DNA of 38,196 nucleotides from an uncultured Gammaproteobacteria bacterium (lineage in GTDB: Bacteria; Pseudomonadota; Gammaproteobacteria; GCA-001735895), in NCBI GenBank assembly GCA_937984095.1, contig CALJYH010000111.1, positions 1 to 38,196 of the forward strand. The letters are read 5' to 3'. The position numbers and the translations under genes were made by a program. Under the pieces are notes generated by a model. The model was not told the DNA's origin, searched no databases, and saw nothing but the letters and a program-made list of their open reading frames with translations. Of this stretch, positions 7,825 to 15,476 are shown piece by piece (within the stretch, counting starts at the first letter, position 1; every line of letters starts with the position of its first letter).

Positions 7825-7876
7825 CACGGCACTGCTGTCGAAACAGACTACACCAGGCCCCTGAGCACAGTAGTGA
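7819..7876 (+). repeat. attC15 (second subfamily, degenerate R')
   Basis: TCATAACACGGCACTGCTGTCGAAACAGAC...CTGAGCACAGTAGTGA; shares CTGCTGTCG/GAGCACAG with attC14. Confidence 0.8.
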
Positions 7877-9042
7877 GTACCTCGATTACTTCCTACAAGA
7901 CAAATACCGTACGCATAAGCACAAGGCGCTTCGAGCAATCACCCTACTACGAAAACTACGTTAACTCGGAAACAGTCCTCGGCGTTGCGGCAGATCGCTA
8001 CTACGCGTCTTTCAATGGAGAGAATCCGGTAGAAACCTACTGGACATTACGACGCAAAGCGGTTCTTTTCGATGTGCCGGAGAAACCCTGGCAAATTGAA
8101 GGTCCTGATGCCCTGCCCTTTCTGGAAAGAATTTTCGCGCGCAGAATCGAAAATTTGCTGGAAGGACGCGGTCGTTATGCCATTGCTTGTACGCCCGATG
8201 GCGGTACGTTCATGGACGGTATTCTTTTCAAATTGGCAGAAAACCGCTTTTGGTATGTACAACCTGACGGCGCCCTCGAGGCATGGCTGATTGCACATAG
8301 TAACGACTTCGATGTGACAATTTCTGATCCGCATTCACGAGTACTTCAGATTCAGGGTCCGAGCTCGATGAAGATCATGTCATATGCGACCAACAGGGCC
8401 ATCGATGAAAATATGAAGTACTTCGATTCAGGCTATTACGATGTTGGAGGACAGCAATTGTATGTATCGCGTACAGGTTGGACCGGCGAGCTGGGTTATG
8501 AAATATATTCTGATGGTGTAACAACCGACCATAATCGACTCTGGAATCATATGCTCGAAGCAGGTACTCAGCATGGCATGGCATTCGGCAGTCTCAATGC
8601 GATGGGGATTCGTCGAATCGAAGCGGGAATTCTTGATAACTTGACGGATTTCGACATCTCGATGACCCCTTTTCAGGCGGGCCTGGGCCGATTCATAGAG
8701 CTGGACAAAGCCGACTTTATTGGGAGGGCCGCACTGCTTAAAGCGGACAGGGAGACTCTGTTATATGGCGTAAAATGTCTATCGGGAGCACCCCGGGATC
8801 ACAGCGAGATCTTAGATGGCACTGCGAGCGTCGGCCGTGTGACGACCGGTGCCTGGTCCCCCTTCCTCGAATGCGGAATTGGTTATGTCAGGTTCAACGA
8901 GCCTGGAGACTGGGCAGGGAAATCATTATTGATGAAAACACAGCATGGTGAGTTTGTTGCCTGTGAGATTCTCGCATTACCTTTCTACGATCCCGAGAAG
9001 CGCATTCCTAGAGGTTTAGAAAATTCTACTGCTGAATTATAA
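7873..9042 (+). CDS. Aminomethyltransferase-like (GcvT/DmdA superfamily) protein
   Basis: RRKAVLFDVPEKPWQIEGPDALPFLERIFARR, SRTGWTGELGYEIY, LNAMGIRRIEAGI; GTG start. Confidence 0.85.
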   Translation: MSTSITSYKTNTVRISTRRFEQSPYYENYVNSETVLGVAADRYYASFNGENPVETYWTLRRKAVLFDVPEKPWQIEGPDALPFLERIFARRIENLLEGRGRYAIACTPDGGTFMDGILFKLAENRFWYVQPDGALEAWLIAHSNDFDVTISDPHSRVLQIQGPSSMKIMSYATNRAIDENMKYFDSGYYDVGGQQLYVSRTGWTGELGYEIYSDGVTTDHNRLWNHMLEAGTQHGMAFGSLNAMGIRRIEAGILDNLTDFDISMTPFQAGLGRFIELDKADFIGRAALLKADRETLLYGVKCLSGAPRDHSEILDGTASVGRVTTGAWSPFLECGIGYVRFNEPGDWAGKSLLMKTQHGEFVACEILALPFYDPEKRIPRGLENSTAEL

Positions 9043-9144
9043 AGGTTGTTTGCTTTTTCGGTTCTTGTAAGACTCAATACCGACTGTCTCTTCCTGGCCA
9101 AATATCAACAATCGCTGTTACGTATCGGGAGTAATTATTAGAGC

Positions 9145-9645
9145 ATGCCAGAAGTAAATATCCGTATTGTAAATGAACAAGACCTGGATCGATGTTTTGA
9201 AATTGAATCTGTTTCATATTCGGGTGATGAAGCCGCAACTAAAGATAAGATTCTGAAACGAATAAAGACCTATCCAGAGGGGTTCATTGTTCTAGAAAAT
9301 GACACAGAGATAGTTGGTTTTATTAACTCCGGGGCTACCCAAAAGGTAGAACTATCGGACGAAGAATTTAAAGAACTAATCGGCCACGACCCCGAGGGCA
9401 AACATATAATCATACTGTCAGTTGTTATTCACCCCGATTACCAGGGAAAGGGTATGGCCAGTAAACTTATGAATAGCTTTATAAATAAAATGAAAGCTCT
9501 TGGTAAATCCGACATCTTTCTGATTTGTCAAACAGAGTTAATCGACATGTATGCAAGATACGGTTTTGTTAACCTGGGAATATCGGACTCAGACCACGGA
9601 GGAATGAGCTGGAATGAAATGTCATTGTCTTTAGAAGATACCTAA
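9145..9645 (+). CDS. GNAT family N-acetyltransferase
   Basis: LSVVIHPDYQGKGMASKLMNSFINKMK...YARYGFVNLGISDSDHGGMSW. Confidence 0.92.
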   Translation: MPEVNIRIVNEQDLDRCFEIESVSYSGDEAATKDKILKRIKTYPEGFIVLENDTEIVGFINSGATQKVELSDEEFKELIGHDPEGKHIIILSVVIHPDYQGKGMASKLMNSFINKMKALGKSDIFLICQTELIDMYARYGFVNLGISDSDHGGMSWNEMSLSLEDT

Positions 9646-9700
9646 CAAGCGCATGCAGTCGGACCAATCTATATTTGGACCGCTGATGTGAGCGTGAAGA
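9640..9700 (+). repeat. attC16 (degenerate R')
   Basis: R'' ACCTAAC; AAGCGCATGCAGTCGGACCAATCTATATTTGGACCGCTGATGTGAGC; R' GTGAAGA. Confidence 0.88.
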
Positions 9701-9806
9701 GCCTGGCTACGTAAAGATATAAAATATGGGATGGATCACCATTAACTAAAATCGGTAAGTACTGTAACCTTGCACCGAATTACCAGGGCGATTATTAAGA
9801 TAAGCC

Positions 9807-10208
9807 ATGCATCCTCCAGATAATACTCACAGTAAGATAGTCGGCTACATCTTGTGGATTTTTGGTTTCATGGGCGCGCATCGATTTTATTTTGGTCGTC
9901 CCGTTTCCGGGACCATTTACTTTTTTACCCTGGGCATTTTTCTAATTGGCTGGATCGTGGATCTGTTTTTGATTCCAGGGATGGATCGAACGGCTGATGT
10001 CAAATACACCAGCGGCAACAAGGACTACACAGTTAGCTGGATTCTGCTGACTTTTCTGGGGATCTTTGGCATTCACAGATTCTATCTTGGTAAATGGATT
10101 ACTGGTTTGATTTGGTTGTTAACCGGAGGACTTTGTCTACTAGGATTGCTTTATGACTTATGGACACTCAATGAGCAAATAGACGAGGTCAATCGAGGCG
10201 TGATCTAG
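9807..10208 (+). CDS. TM2 domain protein with two tandem TM2 modules
   Basis: Repeated GAHRFYFGRPVSG.. and GIHRFYLGKWITG.. modules. Confidence 0.93.
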   Translation: MHPPDNTHSKIVGYILWIFGFMGAHRFYFGRPVSGTIYFFTLGIFLIGWIVDLFLIPGMDRTADVKYTSGNKDYTVSWILLTFLGIFGIHRFYLGKWITGLIWLLTGGLCLLGLLYDLWTLNEQIDEVNRGVI

Positions 10209-10324
10209 AAACAATCAGAAACCCCGGGGAATGAAGTATTATCGCCGATTTATATGCTGAAGAGAATTTTTGCCTGACCTACTAGAAGAGAACTAGAGAA
10301 CATACATGTCCGTAAAACCCCCTC

Positions 10325-10897
10325 ATGACGCCCCGCATCAGCGACAAAATGTATGCCTGGCGGGCATTTGCCCGGCAGCATGCGTTTGCTATGAGCCGTA
10401 AAATGATCGAACTAAGAGGGTTTTTTGATAGCGACATCGGTTCATTAACAAGGCACGCAAATAATTACAACATCTCTCGATATATGACATCCAGGATGCC
10501 TTATCCCTATACAAAGAAAGATGCGAAATGGTGGGTGGAAACGGGCAGCAAGGAACTAGGCCTATATCTGGCCATTGACTTGGCCGGTGAATGTGTTGGT
10601 GTTGTGGGAGTTCGCTTCGGGCAACTCGAACTTCAGTATTCTGCGGAAATTGGATATTGGATTGCAGAGGACTACTGGGGGAAAGGTATCGGCACTGAAG
10701 CGGTTTCAAAAATGACAGACTGCGCCTTTTCCGATAACAAAATTGTACGGCTTGCTGCGCCCGTGTTTAGCCCAAACAAGGCATCGATGAGGGTTTTAGA
10801 GAAATGTGGTTATTCATTGGAAGCGATACATCGAAAGGCCGTTTTCAAAAACGATGCATTTATGGATGAGCATGTCTTTGTCAAATTTCACTCATAG
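10325..10897 (+). CDS. GNAT family N-acetyltransferase (RimJ/RimL-like)
   Basis: ELQYSAEIGYWIAEDYWGKGIGTEAVSKMTDCAF...NKASMRVLEKCGY; ATG at 10391 (MSRKMIELRGFFD) is a plausible alternative start. Confidence 0.92.
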   Translation: MTPRISDKMYAWRAFARQHAFAMSRKMIELRGFFDSDIGSLTRHANNYNISRYMTSRMPYPYTKKDAKWWVETGSKELGLYLAIDLAGECVGVVGVRFGQLELQYSAEIGYWIAEDYWGKGIGTEAVSKMTDCAFSDNKIVRLAAPVFSPNKASMRVLEKCGYSLEAIHRKAVFKNDAFMDEHVFVKFHS

Positions 10898-10951
10898 CAA
10901 GTGCATGCAATCGGATCAGCCCTGGGATGGCTAATGAAACGGGTGTTATGC
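10892..10951 (+). repeat. attC17 (degenerate)
   Basis: TCATAGCAAGTGCATGCAATCGGATCAG...GGCTAATGAAACGGGTGTTATGC. Confidence 0.8.
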
Positions 10952-11022
10952 GCTAATGCCCAAAACTGCTATTCCGTAGCAGAAGGTATATAGTTCCTCG
11001 GAACACGAAGGGGGAATGAGCG

Positions 11023-11853
11023 ATGAGCATCGAATCGTCAAATGATCCGCAAGGTTTTGTCAGCTTTGAACATAGTGGATGGGAAGCGGTTAGCCGAGGC
11101 TACGAACAACATTTTACTGGATTAACGAGTCAGTCCGTAGCGGCTGTTTTGGATGCAGCTGAGGTTAAAAGCGGTAAGCAGGTTCTCGACGTATGTTGCG
11201 GGCCAGGAATAATAACGGCAGCTGCTACAGCGCGCGGTGCTCAAACTACAGGCATCGATTTTTCAGCAGCAGTTGTCGAAATTGCCAACTCCAATGTTCC
11301 CGATGCAGAGTTTCATGAAGCTGACGCTCAATCATTGCCATATGCTGATAACAGCTTTGATGCAGTGGTGTGTGGCTTTGGAATTATTCATGTGCCAGAT
11401 CCGCAAAAAGCGTTGTCCGAAATGCATCGCGTGCTTAAACCCGCGGGACGCGTTGCGGTTAGTGTCTGGGAATCACCAAATTCAAACAACGGCTTTGGAT
11501 TGCTTTATGGCTCGTTAAAAGCAAACGCGGACATGGACGTTGATCTTCCCCATGGACCAGATTTTTTCCAGTTTAGTGATCCTGCCAAGTTGACCAACGC
11601 GCTTATGGAAATTGGCTTTAGTGAGCCCTCAATTAACATTGTTGCTCAAACATGGGAGTTCAAAGAGGCACAGGGATTATTTACCAGCATTATGGAAGGT
11701 GCGGTTCGTGCTCGAGCGCTAATAGCCGCACAGGCCGCTACTGTTCAAGAGGCCATATCGGATGCTGTTGTTGCAGGAATGGATGAATATGTCTCCCCTG
11801 ACGGAATGTATCGAGTCCCAATGCCTGCATTAATCGGCTCAGCGGTAAAGTAG
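11023..11853 (+). CDS. Class I SAM-dependent methyltransferase
   Basis: VLDVCCGPGIITAAATARGAQTTGIDFS, FDAVVCGFGIIHVPDPQKALSEMHRVLKPAGRVAVSVWE. Confidence 0.93.
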   Translation: MSIESSNDPQGFVSFEHSGWEAVSRGYEQHFTGLTSQSVAAVLDAAEVKSGKQVLDVCCGPGIITAAATARGAQTTGIDFSAAVVEIANSNVPDAEFHEADAQSLPYADNSFDAVVCGFGIIHVPDPQKALSEMHRVLKPAGRVAVSVWESPNSNNGFGLLYGSLKANADMDVDLPHGPDFFQFSDPAKLTNALMEIGFSEPSINIVAQTWEFKEAQGLFTSIMEGAVRARALIAAQAATVQEAISDAVVAGMDEYVSPDGMYRVPMPALIGSAVK

Positions 11854-11895
11854 GCTACTCAAATTAGTATTAATATTGATCAAGCTGATAGCTGA

Positions 11896-11973
11896 AAGTA
11901 ACACTTAAAAATGGTTGAAGTTGGATAAAGTGCCCGCTGCGCACGCACTTTACGATGATGTCAGGCGTCAGGT
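11896..11973 (+). repeat. attC18 (degenerate remnant)
   Basis: GGTTGAAGTTGGATAAAGTGCCCGCTGCGCACGCACTTTACGATGATGTCAGGCGTCAGGT aligns with the dominant attC family; left boundary approximate. Confidence 0.7.
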
Positions 11974-12000
11974 GAAAAACAATTCTAGAGGAGACATAAC

Positions 12001-12321
12001 ATGATCCAATCGACTACTCCCAGTATCCAGGGGAAAGATATTTCAAGCTACCACGGAGTAGTAACAGGAGAAGCTATTTTAGGTGCGAACATTTTTAAAG
12101 ATTTTTTTGCGGGTATTCGCGATATTGTCGGTGGTCGGTCAGCCGCGTATGAACGAGAATTAAATAAGGCACGTATCATAGCTTTCGAAGAAATGTCACA
12201 GCAGGCTGCGGAACTAGGGGCCAATGCAATTGTTGGAATAGATATAGATTATGAAACTGTCGGCGCCAAAGGAGGCATGTTGATGGTAAGCGTTAGTGGT
12301 ACGGCGGTGACCATTAACTAG
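12001..12321 (+). CDS. YbjQ/UPF0145 family protein
   Basis: [69 protein letters not shown]. Confidence 0.93.
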   Translation: MIQSTTPSIQGKDISSYHGVVTGEAILGANIFKDFFAGIRDIVGGRSAAYERELNKARIIAFEEMSQQAAELGANAIVGIDIDYETVGAKGGMLMVSVSGTAVTIN

Positions 12322-12335
12322 TCCCGTGATATTTT

Positions 12336-12395
12336 ATTTAGCAAGCATATGCCGTCACAACTGGTTTAAACCAGATCGCCATGTGAACCTTAGAT
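12336..12395 (+). repeat. attC19 (degenerate remnant)
   Basis: ATTTAGCAAGCATATGCCGTCACAACTGGTTTAAACCAGATCGCCATGTGAACCTTAGAT; palindromic apical part CTGGTTTAAACCAG. Confidence 0.7.
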
Positions 12396-12606
12396 GTCTA
12401 TGAAGCATTCTATTGTCGGTTACCACAAAGATGAAGAAGATCACTGGGTTGCGGAATTAGCATGTGGTCACAATCAACATGTCCGCAATGATCCTCCACT
12501 GGTAAGCAGACCCTGGGTTGAATCAGAATTCGGCAGGGACTCCATGTTAGGTCATAAACTGGATTGCAAAAAATGTGATTCAGATTTACCCGTAGATAAC
12601 AAATAA
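12394..12606 (+). CDS. DUF3565 family protein
   Basis: IVGYHKDEEDHWVAELACGHNQHVRNDPPLVSRPWV...GHKLDCKKC. Confidence 0.88.
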   Translation: MSMKHSIVGYHKDEEDHWVAELACGHNQHVRNDPPLVSRPWVESEFGRDSMLGHKLDCKKCDSDLPVDNK

Positions 12607-12690
12607 ATATGAGGGCGATTTTTTCAACAACTATGGATCGCCGGATGTCCTTCATCTGATAGAGGTAGCAAAGCCAAAAAGGTATTTAAA

Positions 12691-13191
12691 TTGAAACACG
12701 TATTCTGGTTAAGAAAAGAAAAAATAGCAGGTCGATCGGGACCAAATTCCGACATGTGGGACCTAAATGAATTAAAGGATAATGGAATTGCATCAATCCT
12801 TTCTGTTAACCATGGGGATGCAGTTCATGAATCAATGCTATCGAATTTAGGAATAGCCTATGCAAACATTCCAATGTCATCAAATGCGCCTGTTAGAGAT
12901 GGTGACAGGGAAATTTGCCTGGCGAACCTGCCAGGAGCAATGGAGTTTATCAGAGAAAATATAGTGAATGGTCCCGTGCTAGTCCATTGCCGCTCCGGGA
13001 AAGACCGCACTGGAATGGTATTGGCTGCCTACCTTATTGAAATTGAAGGCTACGATGTGAAACAGGCTATGGAAGAAGTGTTAGCGATTCGTCCGATTGC
13101 ATTCAGCGCCGAAGGCTGGATGGAATTTGGATTGGAGGTCCTTGGTCTCTACAAAACAATTAGCGAACAGATGCGGGCGGGACCGCCATAG
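12691..13191 (+). CDS. Dual-specificity / protein tyrosine phosphatase family protein
   Basis: P-loop VHCRSGKDRTGMVLAAYLI; TTG start. Confidence 0.88.
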   Translation: MKHVFWLRKEKIAGRSGPNSDMWDLNELKDNGIASILSVNHGDAVHESMLSNLGIAYANIPMSSNAPVRDGDREICLANLPGAMEFIRENIVNGPVLVHCRSGKDRTGMVLAAYLIEIEGYDVKQAMEEVLAIRPIAFSAEGWMEFGLEVLGLYKTISEQMRAGPP

Positions 13192-13261
13192 ACCGGACTA
13201 CCGAGGTGAGTGCGTTGCCTGAGCATTGCACTTGCTTCGACCATTGATATGGGCATTATGG
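13185..13261 (+). repeat. attC20 (strongly degenerate remnant)
   Basis: AGTGCGTTGCCTGAGCATTGCACT stem and GACCATTGATATGGGCATTATGG resembling GACCGCTGATGCGAGGCGTTATG; left boundary approximate. Confidence 0.5.
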
Positions 13262-13303
13262 TTTCCTGAAACACAGTAAAAATTAAGTTTCGTCAAAGGA
13301 GAA

Positions 13304-13633
13304 ATGCAAATGCCTCAATATGTTATTGTTTATCTAGGTGGTGAACAGCCATCTAGCCCCGAGGAAGGCAAGCAACATTTTTCGAAATATATGGACTGGT
13401 TATCTTCGTTGGGCGACTCAGCAGTTAGTCCTGCTAATCCGCTTAAAGATACGAGTACGGTAAGTCCTGATGGCACAGTTAGCCCTGGAGGCACAACAAC
13501 AATGTCCGGTTACACTATAATCGAAGCGGATTCTATGGAGGCAGCAATGGCGATCGCAAAGGCCTGCCCTTTTCTAGATATTGGCGGCTCACTTGAGGTA
13601 TCCGAGCTAATCGAAATGCCAGGCCAAAATTAG
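13304..13633 (+). CDS. YCII-related domain protein
   Basis: MPQYVIVYLGGEQP...SGYTIIEADSMEAAMAIAKACPFLDIGGSLEVSELIEM. Confidence 0.85.
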   Translation: MQMPQYVIVYLGGEQPSSPEEGKQHFSKYMDWLSSLGDSAVSPANPLKDTSTVSPDGTVSPGGTTTMSGYTIIEADSMEAAMAIAKACPFLDIGGSLEVSELIEMPGQN

Positions 13634-13716
13634 ATACAACAAACGCATTCACCTGAACCCCGAAAGGTACCGCTTTCACCCTCTGCCTTTGGCGTTCGCT
13701 GATGCGAAGCTTAGGA
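13634..13716 (+). repeat. attC21 (degenerate)
   Basis: ATACAACAAACGCATTCACCTGAAC...GTTCGCTGATGCGAAGCTTAGGA. Confidence 0.7.
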
Positions 13717-13726
13717 TAAATATTTC

Positions 13727-14059
13727 ATGGGAAAAAAGCTGAACACAGGACGAAATCCCAGTACCAAAGAGTTTCTCGAGGCTGAGCGGGTATTGAGCCT
13801 TCACCCACTACAGAGAAAAACTCACCCATCAGCTATTCCGGCAGATGTGGCTAAACTCGATCACATTAATACCTACGGATCATTGCCCGAGTATTATGTT
13901 GACCAACCATTCACTTGTCGCCAATGTGGCAAACATGAAATATGGAAGGCTAAAGATCAAAAATGGTATTACGAAGAAGCAAAGGGTCATATCGACGCAA
14001 TTGCCATTGAATGCCATGCATGTCGCAGTCGCAAAAAAGACAGGCATAATTCAATATGA
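13727..14059 (+). CDS. Small zinc-ribbon domain protein
   Basis: FTCRQCGKHEIWKAKDQKWYYEEAKG...IECHACRSRKK. Confidence 0.8.
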   Translation: MGKKLNTGRNPSTKEFLEAERVLSLHPLQRKTHPSAIPADVAKLDHINTYGSLPEYYVDQPFTCRQCGKHEIWKAKDQKWYYEEAKGHIDAIAIECHACRSRKKDRHNSI

Positions 14060-14072
14060 AATTGCTTCTGAA

Positions 14073-14135
14073 ACTCAACAAGTTTTTGCAGTCGATCCGG
14101 ACAAAAAGGCAAAGCCACTGCGGCCCGGGTTAAAT
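14073..14135 (+). repeat. attC22 (degenerate)
   Basis: ACTCAACAAGTTTTTGCAGTCGATCCGGAC...CACTGCGGCCCGGGTTAAAT. Confidence 0.65.
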
Positions 14136-14165
14136 GACTGAGCAAACTATGAGCGAAACAAAAAC

Positions 14166-14582
14166 ATGATTAAGCCCAAAGCAATTGATCACATCGTTTT
14201 GCGTACCGATCGATATCAAGAACTCATAGACTTTTACTGTAATGTGCTGGGTTGTATCCTCGAGCGGACTACATCGGAAGAATTTGGTCTCACCCAACTT
14301 AGAGCTGGAAGTGCACTAATCGATATCGTAGACGTAAAAGGGACCCTGGGTAAATCTGGCGGACCCGCACCACGGGAAACAGGAAACAATGTCGATCACT
14401 TCTGTCTGCAAATAGAACCATTTGAAGAGCACGAATTGAAAACCTATCTGCAAGAACAGGGTGTTGAGGTTGGTGAGTTCCAGGACAGATACGGGGCGCA
14501 AGGAATGGGCCGTTCGATCTACCTCAAGGATTTAGCCGGCAACAATATAGAGCTACGCGCTGTTATATCAAAAAGCACTTAA
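14166..14582 (+). CDS. VOC (glyoxalase/bleomycin resistance) superfamily protein
   Basis: AIDHIVLRTDRYQELIDFYCNVLGCILER...NVDHFCLQIEP...YLKDLAGNNIELRA. Confidence 0.94.
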   Translation: MIKPKAIDHIVLRTDRYQELIDFYCNVLGCILERTTSEEFGLTQLRAGSALIDIVDVKGTLGKSGGPAPRETGNNVDHFCLQIEPFEEHELKTYLQEQGVEVGEFQDRYGAQGMGRSIYLKDLAGNNIELRAVISKST

Positions 14583-14633
14583 CAAGAGCTTGCGATGTAT
14601 AGACTATCTAAGTTTCTGTGGCAGCAGTTAAAA
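14577..14633 (+). repeat. attC23 (degenerate, apparent distal end of array)
   Basis: ACTTAACAAGAGCTTGCGATG...GCAGCAGTTAAAA; R'' overlaps the VOC gene stop. Confidence 0.6.
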
Positions 14634-14773
14634 TATAAACCAATCCAGGGATCCCGAATCAAATGAAAATTCCCAGTCAGTACCTGCAATTGGATCACCG
14701 CAAACTTCACACGCGTCAATCCTTGATTAGAACGCAATAAAATGCAGGCAGGCGCTAGCAACGAGGAACAGTC

Positions 14774-15010
14774 ATGAAGAAACTGAAAAATGAAAAAGAG
14801 ATGCTCAAAAAAGCAATTATCGAGGGCGTCAAGTACGGAGAAAAAAGAGGCGTGGTCGAGTTTGAGCCCACCGATTCGGCAAACGAAAAAATTGAGTATA
14901 TTTATCGGCTGCTGGTGCACGATAAAGTAATCCAGCCTATTCCTCAGGATCAAATTTCACAAAAATCAATGATGCATAAACTGGCAATATGGGCTTCAAG
15001 ATTAGAATAG
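14774..15010 (+). CDS. Small conserved protein, resembles DUF5062
   Basis: MKKLKNEKEMLKKAIIEGVKYGEKRGVVEFEPTD...YIYRLLVHDKVIQP. Confidence 0.65.
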   Translation: MKKLKNEKEMLKKAIIEGVKYGEKRGVVEFEPTDSANEKIEYIYRLLVHDKVIQPIPQDQISQKSMMHKLAIWASRLE

Positions 15011-15035
15011 GTTTTAGCCTCGCCTATAAAGCCAT

Positions 15036-15476
15036 ATGAAAAATTTTGTCATCAGAACATTTCGGTCCGACGACGAACCTGACCTCATCGATCTATGGCG
15101 TCAGTGTGGGCTTATCGTCCCCTGGAACAATCCCGAGACTGATATTCAGAGGAAACTATCAACTTCTCCTGACTTGTTTTATGTCGGATTACTCGATGAC
15201 GAACTTATCGCAAGCTGCATGGCGGGGTATGATGGTCATCGCGGCTGGATTTATTTCCTGGCGGTGAAAAGCGACTATCAACGCAAAGGCTTTGCCTCAA
15301 TGCTGATAGATCACGCCGAATCAGAATTGATTAAGCTGGGTTGTCCAAAGGTAGAGCTAATGGTGAGAAAGACTAACGAGAATGTTATTTCGTTTTACCA
15401 GAGTGCTGGCTATGACATTGACCCGGTAATGGTACTGAGCAAGCGGCTGACAGAAGATGAACCGCATGACTACTAA
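15036..15476 (+). CDS. ypeA: GNAT acetyltransferase, YpeA-like
   Basis: LWRQCGLIVPWNNPETDIQRKL, YDGHRGWIYFLAVKSDYQRKGFASMLI, LGCPKVELMVR, SKRLTEDE resemble YpeA. Confidence 0.88.
   Translation: MKNFVIRTFRSDDEPDLIDLWRQCGLIVPWNNPETDIQRKLSTSPDLFYVGLLDDELIASCMAGYDGHRGWIYFLAVKSDYQRKGFASMLIDHAESELIKLGCPKVELMVRKTNENVISFYQSAGYDIDPVMVLSKRLTEDEPHDY

Larger units (their letters stand above)
1..14633 (+). mobile_element. Integron gene-cassette array (chromosomal/sedentary type), integrase not in window
   Basis: About 23 recurring ~57-83 nt elements of the form RYYYAAC-AAGCGCATGCAGTCGGAC-(variable)-CGCTGATGCGAGGC-GTTRRRY, nearly always just after a stop codon, separating same-strand small ORFs. Confidence 0.95.

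Noticed and set aside
12607-12690. Possible attC relic after the DUF3565 gene
   Set aside because: CAACAACTATGGATCGCCGGATG is faintly similar but lacks a matching right arm and R'; not enough to call.
208-14633. Regularly recurring repeats as a CRISPR array
   Set aside because: Repeats are imperfect, 57-83 nt, and separated by whole genes (about 300-1,800 bp), with R''/R' inverted ends; they fit attC, not CRISPR.
1-14633. Toxin-antitoxin cassettes stabilising the array
   Set aside because: None of the paired ORFs look like known TA modules; some small unknown proteins could be, but there is no positive evidence.
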